Assembly: GCF_014191495.1 (NCBI RefSeq)
Contig: NZ_JACHWR010000002.1
Coordinates: forward strand, 620,001 to 684,000
Direction of reading: 5' to 3'
Length of the DNA: 64,000 nucleotides
From: Nocardioides soli
GTDB lineage: Bacteria; Actinomycetota; Actinomycetes; Propionibacteriales; Nocardioidaceae
The first letter of the stretch is position 1. Every line of letters begins with the position of its first letter. Under the pieces are notes generated by a model, which worked only from the letters and a program-made list of their open reading frames with translations, did no database searches and was not told the origin of the DNA. Below, one piece after another: positions 20,822 to 29,879 of this stretch. Made by a program: the position numbers and the translations under genes.

Positions 20822-21865
20822 CTAACCGGCGTCGAGCGGCGTCGACAAGGAGCTGCCGCCGATGCGGGTGCCGAGCTGATAGCGGGTGCGGGCGCCGGTG
20901 CGGTTCATCAGGTCGGCGACGTGACGACGGACGGTGCGGTCGGTGGTGCCGAGGCGGTCGGCGATCTCGTGGTCGTGGAGGCCCTCTCGCAGCAGAGCGA
21001 TCAGGTGGGCACGGTCGTCGAGCCGCTGTCTCCGCCAGGCGGCCGCGGCCTGCCACTGGCGGGTGAAGAGCTGGGCGTGGGCGCGCGCGGTGATCGGGTC
21101 CTCGGTGAGGTGCGAGACGCCGTTGAAGAGGTCGGCGGCGCTCTCGGGGGCGACGACGTATCGGTCGGCGTAGACGGTGTACCAGCTGGGTGCGTCCAGG
21201 AGGCGGACCTGGGTGCCGTGGGCGTGCAGCAGGTCGACGAGCGCCTGGTAAGGGGTGCCGCCGACGCGCTCGGAGACGATGAGGCGCACGGTCATCCGGC
21301 CGGAGCCGAGGAGGTCGGCGAGCAGGTCGCGGTCGATGTACTCGAGCCAGTCCTGGGCGAGATAGGCATCGTCCGCCGGCATCACGGCGTCCATGCGCAA
21401 CGGTTCGTGCGTGGGCCAGTCGCGTACGACGGTCCACCAGTGCCACCAGTAGCCGCGTGCGCCGTGCAGGGCGCCGGGGTTCTCCTCGGGCGGCTGCCAG
21501 TCGCGCCAGTACTCCTGGAACGCGGTCAGCCGCTCCCGGGTGCCGACATCGAGCTGGTCGAGGGGCGTGGGTCGGTCGCCGGCCCCGAGGGCCGGCAGGG
21601 TGAGGACGCCGTTGTGCGTCTGGAGCAGGCCGAGCCGGCGCAGCAGGTGGAGCAGGCGCCGGACGCGGGTGGGTGAGGCGACCGTGAGTCGGTCGAGCAC
21701 CGAGCTGCTCCTGGTGCCGGTGCGCGCGACCCGCGCGTAGAGGCGCAGCGCCTCGGCCAGATCGTCCTGGGCGCTGCGGGGCAACCTGCGCTCCTCACTG
21801 CCGGATGGTGACTGCTGGATGTCGCCCGGAGACGGGCGGCGGCCACCGACAGGATAGGAGCACAC
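20822..21865 (-). CDS. LuxR-type HTH regulator with TrmB-like N-terminus
   Basis: 347 aa from GTG 21865. The N-terminal ~80 residues look like a winged helix (RVRRLLHLLRRLGLLQTHNGVLTLP). The middle resembles TrmB-type effector domains, and residues ~290-335 carry a LuxR helix-turn-helix (ALLREGLHDHEIADRLGTTDRTVRRHVADLMNRTGA). No receiver domain is present. A perfect inverted repeat lies three bases upstream of the GTG, suggesting autoregulation, and the divergent neighbour is a surface protein that it may control. Confidence 0.82.
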   Translation of the reverse strand: MCSYPVGGRRPSPGDIQQSPSGSEERRLPRSAQDDLAEALRLYARVARTGTRSSSVLDRLTVASPTRVRRLLHLLRRLGLLQTHNGVLTLPALGAGDRPTPLDQLDVGTRERLTAFQEYWRDWQPPEENPGALHGARGYWWHWWTVVRDWPTHEPLRMDAVMPADDAYLAQDWLEYIDRDLLADLLGSGRMTVRLIVSERVGGTPYQALVDLLHAHGTQVRLLDAPSWYTVYADRYVVAPESAADLFNGVSHLTEDPITARAHAQLFTRQWQAAAAWRRQRLDDRAHLIALLREGLHDHEIADRLGTTDRTVRRHVADLMNRTGARTRYQLGTRIGGSSLSTPLDAG

Positions 21866-21867
21866 AT

Positions 21868-21881
21868 GTCCTAGTTAGGAC
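21868..21881. promoter_or_regulatory. Candidate operator between regulator and surface protein
   Basis: GTCCTA-GT-TAGGAC is a perfect 6-bp inverted repeat with a two-base spacer, directly abutting the GTG of the LuxR-type regulator. Its position would block transcription of the regulator and could also govern the divergent surface-protein gene at 21993. Confidence 0.45.
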
Positions 21882-21992
21882 GTTTCCGGGTTTCGGAGCG
21901 GGTCACCATCGACGTCACTAGCGTGCTCGGAACGCCGGCGGCGGTGGGGGACGGCCGGCCAACAGCGGGAACCTCGGGAGGTCGGCGATCCG

Positions 21993-24077
21993 ATGAGAGT
22001 AGTGCGCTCGGCCGCGGCGCTGACGATCGCGGCGCTCGGTCTCGGTGCGGGTGTGGCCCGTGGCATGCCGGCCGCGGCCGCCGACGACTGCACGGCCGGC
22101 GACTGGGCCGGCGTCGTGGCGGCGTTCCAGGACGCGACGGCGACCGAGACGACAGTGATCCTGTGCGCGGACATCACCGGTACGGCGTCTCTGCGGCTCG
22201 ATCCGGGCGAGGCCCTGGTGCTGGATCTCAACGGTCACGACCTGAGCGTGTTCGGCAACGACCAGGCGGCGGTGCGGGTGCCGGCGGGCGCGGCGCTGAC
22301 GATCCGGGACACGAACAGGTCGCCGGGAACGCTGGCCGCACGCTCCTTGTCCAGAGGTGCCGGGATCGGGGGTGATGAACATGGCGCTACCGGCACGATC
22401 ACGATCGCCGGCGGGGTGGTGACCGCGGCAGGTGGAGGCGCGGGGATCGGCAGTGGCGTGGGCGGCGTCGGCGGCACGGTGACGATCGCGGGCGGCGACG
22501 TCACCGCGGTGGGCGGCGGGACGAGCGCGGGCATCGGTGGCTCGCAGGGCAAGGACGCGGGCACCGTGGCGATCGCCGGCGGCGTGGTGACGGCGACCGG
22601 TGGCACCTACGGTGCCGGGATCGGAGGCGGAAGCGGGAGCACGGGTGGAGTCGTCACGATCACCGGCGGCGAGGTCACCGCGACCGGGACCCGCGAGGGT
22701 GCGGGCATCGGGGGCGGCGCCGCCGGCTCGGGGGGCGTGGTGACGATCTCGGGCGGCACGGTCGTCGCGCGGGCCGTCCCGGACGTCGCAACGACCGTGC
22801 CGCCCGGTATCGGCGGCGGTATCGGCGGGACCCCGGCCGTCGTGGCGATCGGAGCCCCCGGCGCCGGAGTGGGGTCCGCTGTGGCGGAGGTGACGGTATC
22901 CGGTGGCATCGACTTCGACGACACGCTGCAGGTCCATCCGAACGCGATCCTGGCGATCCCCGCCGACCAGGGCCTGACGGTCCCCGCGGGACACACGCTG
23001 CGTAGCGCGGGCTCCATCCACAACGCCGGGACGATCGAGAACCTCGGCACGATCGACAATGCCGGCGCTATCACGATGCCGGACGCGACCACCGCACTCG
23101 GCGGCGTCGTCACGGGGCACGCCTACCGCCTCGACTACCCCGGAGGCCCGTCGCAGTTCGCGTACGCGCCGACCGTCGCCGCCGCAGGCTTCGCCCTCCC
23201 GGCGGCACCGCTGGGCGCCTGGGTGGACGACGAGGACCGTCGGCTGGAGGAGGCGACGCTCCTGTCCGACCGGTACGGCGTGGCCACCGCCGGCAGCTCG
23301 CCCGTGGCGATCGCGCTCACGCGCACCGTCGCCAGCCTGTCGATGTCGCCGCAGGCGGGTGCCGCCGGTGACGAGGTCGTCATCGTCGGCGAAGGACTGA
23401 GCGGGGCCACCAGCGTGCGGTTCGGTGCGGCGGACCGGGTGACCGGCACCGCGAGCGACGGCGGCACCCGCCTGCGGGTGACGGTGCCGATCCCCGCGCC
23501 GGGGGAGGCGGGCACCACCGTCCCGGTCACCGTCACTGAGGCGGGGGTGAGCGCGACCGTCGCCGGCGGGTTCTCCTATGCCTCGCCGCCCGTCGATGAC
23601 GCCTCCCCTCCCGTGCCCGACGCGGGGGAGCCGCCGGTCCTCGTCACCGGGAGGCTGCCGTCCGCCCGGGTCGGGCACGACTACGCGACGGTGCTAGAGG
23701 TCACCGGCTCCCCGCGCCCACGGGTGGAGCTCGCCGACGGCAGCACCCTGCCCGAGGGTCTCGCGCTCGAGCCCGACGGCACCCTGGCGGGCCGGCCCAC
23801 CACGGCCGGGGCGTACGACTTCACCGTCACGGCGACGAACGCCGTGGGGACCGGCGAACGCGAGTACACGATCGCCGTCGCCGCCAGCACCACCGGCGAG
23901 TCCGGTGGCTCCGGCGACTCCGGCGGTCCTGGCGCCACGGGCGGCCCCGATGGCCCCGGCGGTCCGCTGCCGGCCGCCGGCGGTCCGGCCCGCGCGCTCC
24001 CCGCACTCGCCGTCCTCCTCATCGCCGCAGGGGTGGGCCTGGTCGCTTGCCGACGCCGCGACGTCCGGCACGGCTGA
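21993..24077 (+). CDS. Cell-surface protein with Gly-rich beta-solenoid repeats and LPAAG anchor
   Basis: 694 aa. Signal peptide (1-30), then ~90 residues of a carbohydrate-binding-like region. Residues ~120-290 hold at least six repeats of the form GAGIGGG-x(6)-GG-x-VTIAGG-x-VTATGG, likely a right-handed parallel beta-helix. An IPT/TIG-like module (GDEVVIVGEGLSGATSVRFG, ~460-530) and a putative-Ig module (TLAGRPTTAGAYDFTVTATN, ~550-625) follow. The C-terminus is LPAAGG, a hydrophobic helix and RRRDVRH, which looks like a sortase sorting signal. It is divergent from the LuxR regulator and is probably exposed on the wall. Confidence 0.82.
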   Translation: MRVVRSAAALTIAALGLGAGVARGMPAAAADDCTAGDWAGVVAAFQDATATETTVILCADITGTASLRLDPGEALVLDLNGHDLSVFGNDQAAVRVPAGAALTIRDTNRSPGTLAARSLSRGAGIGGDEHGATGTITIAGGVVTAAGGGAGIGSGVGGVGGTVTIAGGDVTAVGGGTSAGIGGSQGKDAGTVAIAGGVVTATGGTYGAGIGGGSGSTGGVVTITGGEVTATGTREGAGIGGGAAGSGGVVTISGGTVVARAVPDVATTVPPGIGGGIGGTPAVVAIGAPGAGVGSAVAEVTVSGGIDFDDTLQVHPNAILAIPADQGLTVPAGHTLRSAGSIHNAGTIENLGTIDNAGAITMPDATTALGGVVTGHAYRLDYPGGPSQFAYAPTVAAAGFALPAAPLGAWVDDEDRRLEEATLLSDRYGVATAGSSPVAIALTRTVASLSMSPQAGAAGDEVVIVGEGLSGATSVRFGAADRVTGTASDGGTRLRVTVPIPAPGEAGTTVPVTVTEAGVSATVAGGFSYASPPVDDASPPVPDAGEPPVLVTGRLPSARVGHDYATVLEVTGSPRPRVELADGSTLPEGLALEPDGTLAGRPTTAGAYDFTVTATNAVGTGEREYTIAVAASTTGESGGSGDSGGPGATGGPDGPGGPLPAAGGPARALPALAVLLIAAGVGLVACRRRDVRHG

Positions 24078-24124
24078 GGGCCGGGCGTCGCGCCCGGGCG
24101 TCGGGTTCGGCAGGATTCGATGTC

Positions 24125-24592
24125 GTGACCGAACCAGTCGAGTCGGACGCCGTGGGCGAGCCGCCCGCGCGAGGACCGCTCCGCGCGTGGATCGCCGCCC
24201 ATCCGGCGGACATCGTCGACCTCTTCGTCTACGTCGTCGTGCTCAACCTGGCCATCCAGTACCTGCCCCAGGTCATCAGCGAGACCTTCACGCTCTCGCT
24301 CCTCACGGCCGCGCTGCTCAAGGTGGCGCTCGAGGTGGTGCTGCTCCTCAAGGGCGCCGTCCTGGCCCGGCTCCGCGGGGCGACCACGCGGCCGGCGAAG
24401 ACGGCGTTCGCCCTGGTGCTCTGGGCGGTCGCCGCGGGCAGCAAGCTCGTCGTCCTCTGGCTGATCGACATCGTGTTCGGTGGCGCGGTGAGCCTGGGCG
24501 GCTTCGTGCCCGTGACGTTGCTCGTCGTGGTGCTGCTGATGTCCCGGGCAGCGGTCCGGCGGCTGCTGTACGGCACGCCCACCGCCCCGTGA
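24125..24592 (+). CDS. Small integral membrane protein, function unknown
   Basis: 155 aa from GTG 24125 (an upstream extension in frame overlaps the previous gene and looks non-coding). Three to four hydrophobic helices span about residues 35-60, 62-85, 97-118 and 122-145. The N-terminal ~25 residues are acidic and soluble. I recognise no family. It lies 47 bases after the surface protein and may be cotranscribed with it. Confidence 0.7.
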   Translation: MTEPVESDAVGEPPARGPLRAWIAAHPADIVDLFVYVVVLNLAIQYLPQVISETFTLSLLTAALLKVALEVVLLLKGAVLARLRGATTRPAKTAFALVLWAVAAGSKLVVLWLIDIVFGGAVSLGGFVPVTLLVVVLLMSRAAVRRLLYGTPTAP

Positions 24593-24623
24593 GTCCGGTC
24601 GTCGCGCCCGCCGCATCGCACCG

Positions 24624-24641
24624 CTCCGGTCACAGCCGGAG
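24624..24641. terminator. Short hairpin upstream of the ECF sigma gene
   Basis: CTCCGG and CCGGAG form a 6-bp stem with a six-base loop, 22 bases before the sigma factor ATG and 31 after the previous stop. It may be a weak terminator for the membrane protein gene or a regulatory site; no T-run follows. Confidence 0.35.
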
Positions 24642-24662
24642 TGATGCCGGACATTACGAGGT

Positions 24663-25196
24663 ATGAGCACCTCGCAGGAGCAGTTCACGCAGATGTGGCA
24701 CGCGGAGGCTCCGCGAGTGCTGGCGTTCGCCAGCCGCCACGTGGGAGCCGATGCTGCTCACGACGTCGTCGCGGAGACCTTCATGATCGCCTGGCGCCGC
24801 TGGGACGACCTGCCCGCTCCGCCGATCGCCTGGCTCCTGGTGGCCGCCCGCAAGGTCATCCAGAACCGGGTGCGCGCCCATCGGCGCAGCCGTGCCCTGG
24901 TGGATCGGATCGCGCTGCTCGACGGGGTGGCGGCCTACGCAGCCGACTCGGCGGACGCCGCGCTGACGCGCAGGGAGGCGCTCGAACGACTCTCGTTGCT
25001 TCGCGAACAGCACCGCGAGGCGTTGTTGCTCGTGAGTTGGGACGGGCTCACCAACGATCAAGCGGCGACGGTCCTGGGCATCACGCCCGCTGCCTTCCGG
25101 CGACGACTCAGCCGCGCGCGGGCCGCCCTGGTCGCTCCCGCGTCGCCCGAGGCCGCCGATCCCGAACCCCGACTCCCGGCACAGGAGCTGTCATGA
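24663..25196 (+). CDS. ECF (extracytoplasmic function) sigma factor
   Basis: 177 aa. Region 2 is about residues 10-75 (VVAETFMIAWRRWDDLP, with KVIQNRVRAHRRSR) and region 4 about 110-160 (HREALLLVSWDGLTNDQAATVLGITPAAFRRRLSRARAAL). Residues beyond 160 are a short Pro/Glu tail. The stop overlaps the start of the next gene (ATGA), the usual place for an anti-sigma factor. Its target promoters are not visible. Confidence 0.92.
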   Translation: MSTSQEQFTQMWHAEAPRVLAFASRHVGADAAHDVVAETFMIAWRRWDDLPAPPIAWLLVAARKVIQNRVRAHRRSRALVDRIALLDGVAAYAADSADAALTRREALERLSLLREQHREALLLVSWDGLTNDQAATVLGITPAAFRRRLSRARAALVAPASPEAADPEPRLPAQELS

Positions 25197-25813
25197 ACTC
25201 CATCGAACGACTTCGTCCCGAGATCCGTCCGCTCGATGCGGAGTGGTCCGCGAGCACGCTGGAGGCGATCCTCGCCGGCCCCACCGTGGCGGACCGGCGG
25301 GCCGTCCCGCCCCGCCGCTCGCGAGCGCGGCTGATCCTGGTTGCGGCCGCGACCGTGGCCGTCGCCGGTCTCGTGGTCGTCGTAGTTCCCGGGCTCGGTA
25401 CGACGGCGGCGTACTCGGTGCAGGAGGGGAACTCCGGCACCATCACCGTCGAGGTCCGACGACTCGAGGACGCCGAGGGGCTCGAGGCCGAGCTGGCGGA
25501 GCATGGCGTCACGGCCGACATCACCTACCTCCCCGACCGTCAGACGTGCGCTCCCGGTCGATACGTCCCGGTCGCCCGCAGGCTCCCGGGGCTGGGGGTG
25601 ACCATGGGGTCGGACCTGCTGCGGGTCACCCTGCCGCCCGGCAGCGTCCGCGCCGGCGAGACGTTCGTGATGGGCGTCTCGGGGGAGGCGATCCCGCCGC
25701 AGTCCGAGCCGGACGACGACGGCATCACCACCAGAGGTGGGTTCGCCGGCTGGACGGACTTCAACGTGACCGCCGGACCGGTGCGATCGTGCGAGCCCGT
25801 TGGCGCCGGCTGA
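25193..25813 (+). CDS. Single-pass membrane protein coupled to the ECF sigma factor
   Basis: 206 aa, coupled to the sigma gene by a four-base overlap. Residues 1-45 are cytoplasmic, one membrane helix spans 46-66 (LILVAAATVAVAGLVVVVVPG), and the rest is extracytoplasmic, with Cys near 117 and 199 that could form a disulphide. It has the layout of an anti-sigma factor, but the zinc-binding HxxxCxxC motif is missing and the cytoplasmic part is very short. It could be an atypical anti-sigma factor or an output of the sigma factor. Confidence 0.8.
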   Translation: MNSIERLRPEIRPLDAEWSASTLEAILAGPTVADRRAVPPRRSRARLILVAAATVAVAGLVVVVVPGLGTTAAYSVQEGNSGTITVEVRRLEDAEGLEAELAEHGVTADITYLPDRQTCAPGRYVPVARRLPGLGVTMGSDLLRVTLPPGSVRAGETFVMGVSGEAIPPQSEPDDDGITTRGGFAGWTDFNVTAGPVRSCEPVGAG

Positions 25814-25937
25814 CCGTCTTCGAGCGTTGGTTAGGCGGGGCGTACACCGACCCCCTATGCTTGACCCACCGGTGAACTATCAGGCTGCTTTGCCATGCCC
25901 ATGTGTGTGGAGTTTGTAGGTTGATGGCGTCACCTGA

Positions 25938-26010
25938 AGGGCACTAGCTCAACTGGCAGAGCATCGGTCTCCAAAACCGAAGGTTGGGGGTTCAAGTCCC
26001 TCGTGCCCTG
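25938..26010 (+). tRNA. tRNA-Trp (CCA anticodon)
   Basis: 73 nt. Acceptor AGGGCAC/GTGCCCT, D arm GCTC/GAGC, anticodon stem TCGGT/ACCGA with loop CTCCAAA (anticodon CCA), T arm GGGGG/CCCTC with one G-U pair, discriminator G, no encoded CCA. The position before secE-nusG is the same as in mycobacteria and streptomycetes. Confidence 0.96.
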
Positions 26011-26085
26011 CAAGACCACCAGGCCGGCCCCCAGGCCGGTCACGCCGGACGACGCAGCACCGAACTAGGGAAAGGGGAGTAGGAC

Positions 26086-26325
26086 GTGCCGAACAGCAAG
26101 GCAGTCCGCGGTGAGCGGGGCGGCAGCGCCCACAAGCGCACCAGCATCCCCACGTTCTACCGCCAGGTGGTGGCCGAGCTCCGCAAGGTCGTCTACCCGA
26201 CGCAGGAGCAGCTGGTCACCTACTTCATCGTCGTGATGGTGTTCGTGATCGTGATGATGGCGATCGTGTCGCTGCTCGACCTGGGCTTCGGCAAGCTCGC
26301 CTTCGAGATCTTCGCCGGCTCCTGA
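26086..26325 (+). CDS. secE: Preprotein translocase subunit SecE
   Basis: 79 aa from GTG 26086, with AAAGGGGAGTAGG upstream as ribosome-binding site. A basic soluble N-terminus leads into the conserved [20 protein letters not shown] amphipathic helix and a single C-terminal membrane helix (about 44-65), the one-TM form typical of actinobacteria. It is the small essential subunit of SecYEG and is followed at 52 bases by nusG. Confidence 0.96.
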   Translation: MPNSKAVRGERGGSAHKRTSIPTFYRQVVAELRKVVYPTQEQLVTYFIVVMVFVIVMMAIVSLLDLGFGKLAFEIFAGS

Positions 26326-26377
26326 CGGGCCGTCCCGCGGAGCAACCAGAGCAGCACCCAACGTGATGGAGCAGTAC

Positions 26378-27301
26378 GTGTCTGAGCAGGAGTACGACTC
26401 GGTCGACGCCGAGGAGACCACGACGTCGCAGGCCGCGGAGTTCGACGCCGCGGCCGACACGCCTGCCGAAGCGACCCCCGACCCCGCCCTCGAGGACCAG
26501 TACGGCGAGGCCGACGACGGCCCCGAGATCGAGAACGACCCCCGCCTGGACGCCGAGAGCACCGACGAGGCCAGCGACGCCTCCCTCGGCCTCGACGACC
26601 ACGAGGCCGACGGCACCAGCATCGGCCTCTCCGAGGCCGAGGGCGACGAGGGCCCGGACTCCGACGACGCCGACGACGACCCGCTCGAGGCGTTCCGCCG
26701 CGAGCTGTGGGCCAAGCCGGGCGACTGGTTCGTCGTGCACACCTACTCCGGCATGGAGAACCGGGTGAAGTCGAACCTCGAGAACCGCATCATCTCCCTG
26801 AACATGGAGGACTACATCCACGAGATCGTGGTCCCCACCGAGGAGGTCGCGGAGATCAAGAACGGTCAGCGCAAGATGGTCAAGCGCACCGTGCTCCCCG
26901 GGTACGTCCTGGTCCGCATGGACCTCACCGACGAGTCGTGGGCCGCGGTCCGCCACACGCCGTCGGTCACCGGCTTCGTCGGCCACAGCCACCAGCCGGT
27001 GCCGCTGTCGATGTCCGAGGTCGAGAGCATGCTCGCGCCCGCCGTGGTCGCCCGCGCCGAGGCCGAGGCGGCCGCCGCCGGCACCCCCGCCGCGACGAGC
27101 GGCGCCACCGCGAAGAAGCCCGTCGAGGTCGCCGACTTCGACGTCTCCGACTCGGTCATGGTGGTCGACGGCCCGTTCGCCACGCTGCACGCGACGATCA
27201 CCGAGATCAACGCCGAGTCGCAGCGCGTGAAGGCCCTCGTCGAGATCTTCGGCCGCGAGACCCCCGTCGAGCTGAGCTTCTCGCAGATCCAGAGGGTTTG
27301 A
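26378..27301 (+). CDS. nusG: Transcription termination/antitermination protein NusG
   Basis: 307 aa from GTG 26378, chosen because GGAG sits six bases before it; GTG 26363 and ATG 26366 lie upstream in frame without a good site. Residues 1-110 are an acidic (Asp/Glu-rich) extension. The NGN domain begins about residue 113 ([21 protein letters not shown]) and the KOW domain is at the end ([21 protein letters not shown]). It binds RNA polymerase during elongation. The long acidic N-terminus is a known trait of actinobacterial NusG. Confidence 0.95.
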   Translation: MSEQEYDSVDAEETTTSQAAEFDAAADTPAEATPDPALEDQYGEADDGPEIENDPRLDAESTDEASDASLGLDDHEADGTSIGLSEAEGDEGPDSDDADDDPLEAFRRELWAKPGDWFVVHTYSGMENRVKSNLENRIISLNMEDYIHEIVVPTEEVAEIKNGQRKMVKRTVLPGYVLVRMDLTDESWAAVRHTPSVTGFVGHSHQPVPLSMSEVESMLAPAVVARAEAEAAAAGTPAATSGATAKKPVEVADFDVSDSVMVVDGPFATLHATITEINAESQRVKALVEIFGRETPVELSFSQIQRV

Positions 27302-27304
27302 GCC

Positions 27305-27330
27305 CATGCCCGGAGCTTGCTCCGGGCATG
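27305..27330 (+). terminator. Hairpin after nusG
   Basis: A perfect 12-bp stem (27305-27316 with 27319-27330) with a two-base TT centre, four bases after the nusG stop. There is no T-run (AAGGGCGAAAAGG follows), so it may act as an RNA-processing or partial termination signal between secE-nusG and rplKA. Confidence 0.6.
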
Positions 27331-27341
27331 AAGGGCGAAAA

Positions 27342-27402
27342 GGTTGAGGAGCGTCGGCTCGGACGCCGCGGAGCGGCGAACGAGCGACGCGTCTCGAAAC
27401 CC
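27342..27402. repeat. Long variant of the palindromic extragenic repeat
   Basis: 61 bases beginning GGTTGAGGAGCG and ending GTCTCGAAACCC, with a variable inner palindrome (GCCGCGGAGCGGC). It shares ends and length with the copy at 50305-50366 after rpoC and belongs to the same family as the 42-bp elements elsewhere in the window. The surrounding gap 27302-27556 has no gene; a CACAAT box near 27459-27464 may be the rplK -10 element. Confidence 0.7.
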
Positions 27403-27556
27403 GGTGAGCCGAGAAGCAGCGGTGAGCTCGGGATTCGCGCTCTGAGCGTGAGCGCAGCACAATAGACAGGTTGCCCGCGGAGACACGGGCAGCAGCAGGT
27501 GGCAGAGGCGTACGACGTACTCCTCGTCAGGACCACGAGACAGAAAGAGAAGCACC

Positions 27557-27985
27557 ATGCCTCCGAAGAAGAAGATCGCCGCACTCGTCAAGGTGCAGCT
27601 CCAGGCCGGCGCCGCGACGCCGGCTCCGCCGGTCGGTACCGCCCTCGGTCCGCACGGCGTGAACATCATGGAGTTCTGCAAGGCGTACAACGCGCAGACC
27701 GAGTCGATGCGCGGCAACGTGATCCCGGTCGAGATCACCATCTACGAGGACCGCTCGTTCACGTTCATCACCAAGACCCCGCCGGCCGCGGAGCTCATCA
27801 AGAAGGCCGCCGGCGTGCAGAAGGGCTCGGGCGCCCCGCACAAGGAGAAGGTCGGCAAGCTGACCAAGGACCAGGTGCGCGAGATCGCCCAGACCAAGAT
27901 GCCCGACCTCAACGCCAACGACATCGAGGCGGCCATGAAGATCGTCGAGGGCACCGCCCGTTCGATGGGCGTCGACACCCAGTAA
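27557..27985 (+). CDS. rplK: 50S ribosomal protein L11
   Basis: 142 aa, full length. [15 protein letters not shown], the Pro-rich helix [23 protein letters not shown] and the C-terminal rRNA-binding domain ([38 protein letters not shown]) are intact. It binds the GTPase-associated centre of 23S rRNA and is needed for RelA activation. Followed by rplA at 74 bases; the two form one operon ending in the terminator at 28794. Confidence 0.98.
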   Translation: MPPKKKIAALVKVQLQAGAATPAPPVGTALGPHGVNIMEFCKAYNAQTESMRGNVIPVEITIYEDRSFTFITKTPPAAELIKKAAGVQKGSGAPHKEKVGKLTKDQVREIAQTKMPDLNANDIEAAMKIVEGTARSMGVDTQ

Positions 27986-28059
27986 GAAGCTCCAGCAGCA
28001 CCGTGGCAGGGCCGCGCTGGCCCGCTCACCACAACTTTCGAAGAGAGAAGAGAAAGCCC

Positions 28060-28779
28060 ATGCAGCGCAGCAAGACCTACCGCGCGGCGGCCGAGCAGTT
28101 CGACAAGGACGAGCTCTACGCCCCGCTTGCCGCGATCAAGATCGCGAAGGGCGCATCGAAGAAGAAGTTCGACGAGACCGTCGACGTCGTCATGCGCCTG
28201 GGCGTCGACCCGCGCAAGGCTGACCAGATGGTCCGCGGCACCGTCAACCTCCCGCACGGCACCGGCAAGACCGCCAAGGTCCTGGTGTTCGCGAACGCCG
28301 AGAAGGCCGAGGCCGCCCGCGAGGCCGGCGCCGACGTCGTCGGCGGCGACGACCTCATCGAGAAGGTCGCCGGTGGCTGGCTCGACTTCGACGCCGTGGT
28401 CGCGACCCCCGACATGATGGGCAAGGTCGGCCGCCTCGGCCGCGTGCTCGGCCCCCGTGGCCTGATGCCGAACCCGAAGACCGGCACCGTGACGCCGGAC
28501 GTGGCGAAGGCCGTGTCCGACATCAAGGGCGGCAAGATCGAGTTCCGCGTCGACCGGCACGCCAACCTGCACTTCATCATCGGCAAGGCGTCCTTCTCCG
28601 AGGCCCAGCTCGCCGAGAACTACGGCGCCGCGCTGGAGGAGGTCCTTCGTCTGAAGCCGGCCAGCTCCAAGGGCCGCTACATCAAGAAGGTCACCGTCTC
28701 CACGACGATGGGCCCCGGCATCCAGGTCGACCCCAACCGCACCCGCAACGTCGCGGTCGAGGACGAGGCCACCGCCTGA
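28060..28779 (+). CDS. rplA: 50S ribosomal protein L1
   Basis: 239 aa from ATG 28060 with GAGAGAAGAGAAAG upstream. The L1 signature ([23 protein letters not shown], ~125-150) and the rRNA-binding N-terminal helix are present. L1 also represses its own operon in many bacteria by binding leader RNA. It ends 14 bases before a strong terminator. Confidence 0.98.
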   Translation: MQRSKTYRAAAEQFDKDELYAPLAAIKIAKGASKKKFDETVDVVMRLGVDPRKADQMVRGTVNLPHGTGKTAKVLVFANAEKAEAAREAGADVVGGDDLIEKVAGGWLDFDAVVATPDMMGKVGRLGRVLGPRGLMPNPKTGTVTPDVAKAVSDIKGGKIEFRVDRHANLHFIIGKASFSEAQLAENYGAALEEVLRLKPASSKGRYIKKVTVSTTMGPGIQVDPNRTRNVAVEDEATA

Positions 28780-28793
28780 CCCGAGCTCCACAC

Positions 28794-28834
28794 GCTGACC
28801 CGGCAGAGATCCTCTGCCGGGTCAGCGGCATTTT
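28794..28834 (+). terminator. Rho-independent terminator of rplKA
   Basis: A perfect 15-bp stem (28794-28808 with 28812-28826), loop ATC, followed by GGCATTTT. A textbook terminator ending the rplK-rplA operon. Confidence 0.92.
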
Positions 28835-28877
28835 CGGGGCACCGCTCCGGGCGCCATCGGCGTGGGAGGCTGTGCGC

Positions 28878-29840
28878 ATGCCCGAGCCGATCCACTGCGT
28901 GATCCTCGACGACTACCAGGGCGTCGCCCTCTCGTACGCCGACTGGTCGTCGCTCGACGGTGTGACGGTCTCGGCGGTCGGCGACCACGTGGCCGACGAG
29001 GACCTGCTGGCGGAGATCCTCGAGGGCGCCGAGGTGCTGGTGCTGATGCGCGAGCGCACGCCGTTGACCCGCGCGCTGCTCGCCCGCGTGCCGTCGCTGC
29101 GGCTGGTGGTGACGACCGGGATGCGCAATGCCGCGATCGACCTCGAGGCCTGTCGCGAGCGCGACGTCGTGGTCTGCGGGACCGGGGCGCTCGCCACCCC
29201 GACCGTCGAGCTGACCTGGGCGCTGATCCTCGGCCTGGCCCGGCACCTGGTGGCCGAGTCCGAGCTCTTCGCCGACGCCACCACGCCCTGGCAGTCGACG
29301 GTCGGCACCGACCTCGCGGGCGCGACGCTCGGCGTCGTCGGGCTCGGCCGGATCGGCTCCCGGGTGGCCGTCGTGGGCGCCGCGTTCGGCATGGACGTGA
29401 TCGCCTGGAGCCCGCACCTGACCGCGGAGCGGGCGGCGGAGGCGGGGGTGCGCTCGGTGTCGAAGCACGAGCTCTTCGCGGGCTCCGACTTCGTCTCGCT
29501 GCACCTCGCGCTCGCCGCGAGCACCCGCGGCATCGTGGCCGAGCCCGAGCTCGCGGCGATGCGTCCCTCGGCGTACCTGGTCAACACCGCGCGCGCCGGC
29601 CTCGTCGACACCGGTGCCCTCGTCGCCGCACTCGCCGAGGAGCGGATCGCGGGCGCCGGCCTGGACGTGTACGACGAGGAGCCGCTGCCCGGTGACCACC
29701 CGCTGCTGGCGCTGTCGAACGTCCTCGCCGTCCCGCACCTCGGCTACGTCACCGAGGGCAACTACCGGACGTTCTTCGCCGAGGCGGTCGAGGACGTCGC
29801 CGCCTGGCGGGCCGGCTCTCCGGTGCGGGTGGTCGGCTGA
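28878..29840 (+). CDS. D-2-hydroxyacid dehydrogenase
   Basis: 320 aa. ATG 28878 is preferred over GTG 28872 because GGGAGG lies eight bases before the ATG. The Rossmann loop is GVVGLGRIGSRVA (~152-164), and the catalytic Arg (NTARAGLVD), Glu (DEEPLPGDHP) and His (PHLGYVTEGN) are all present. The family reduces 2-keto acids (phosphoglycerate, glyoxylate, hydroxypyruvate types); the substrate here is unclear. No ACT domain, so it is not a full SerA. It stands alone between rplKA and rplJL. Confidence 0.88.
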   Translation: MPEPIHCVILDDYQGVALSYADWSSLDGVTVSAVGDHVADEDLLAEILEGAEVLVLMRERTPLTRALLARVPSLRLVVTTGMRNAAIDLEACRERDVVVCGTGALATPTVELTWALILGLARHLVAESELFADATTPWQSTVGTDLAGATLGVVGLGRIGSRVAVVGAAFGMDVIAWSPHLTAERAAEAGVRSVSKHELFAGSDFVSLHLALAASTRGIVAEPELAAMRPSAYLVNTARAGLVDTGALVAALAEERIAGAGLDVYDEEPLPGDHPLLALSNVLAVPHLGYVTEGNYRTFFAEAVEDVAAWRAGSPVRVVG

Positions 29841-29850
29841 CCCCGCCGTT

Positions 29851-29879
29851 TTGGCGATCCGCCGGCGCCGCCGTACTCT
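29851..29879 (+). promoter_or_regulatory. Promoter of rplJL
   Basis: TTGGCG (29851-29856) and TACTCT (29874-29879) are separated by 17 bases, a good housekeeping-type -35/-10 pair. Transcription would begin near 29886, leaving a leader of about 175 bases before rplJ. Confidence 0.65.

Noticed and set aside
25814..25937. Strong promoter for tRNA-Trp
   Set aside because: TTGACC, TATGCT and TAGGTT boxes are visible but none pair with a partner at 16-18 bases, so I did not list one.
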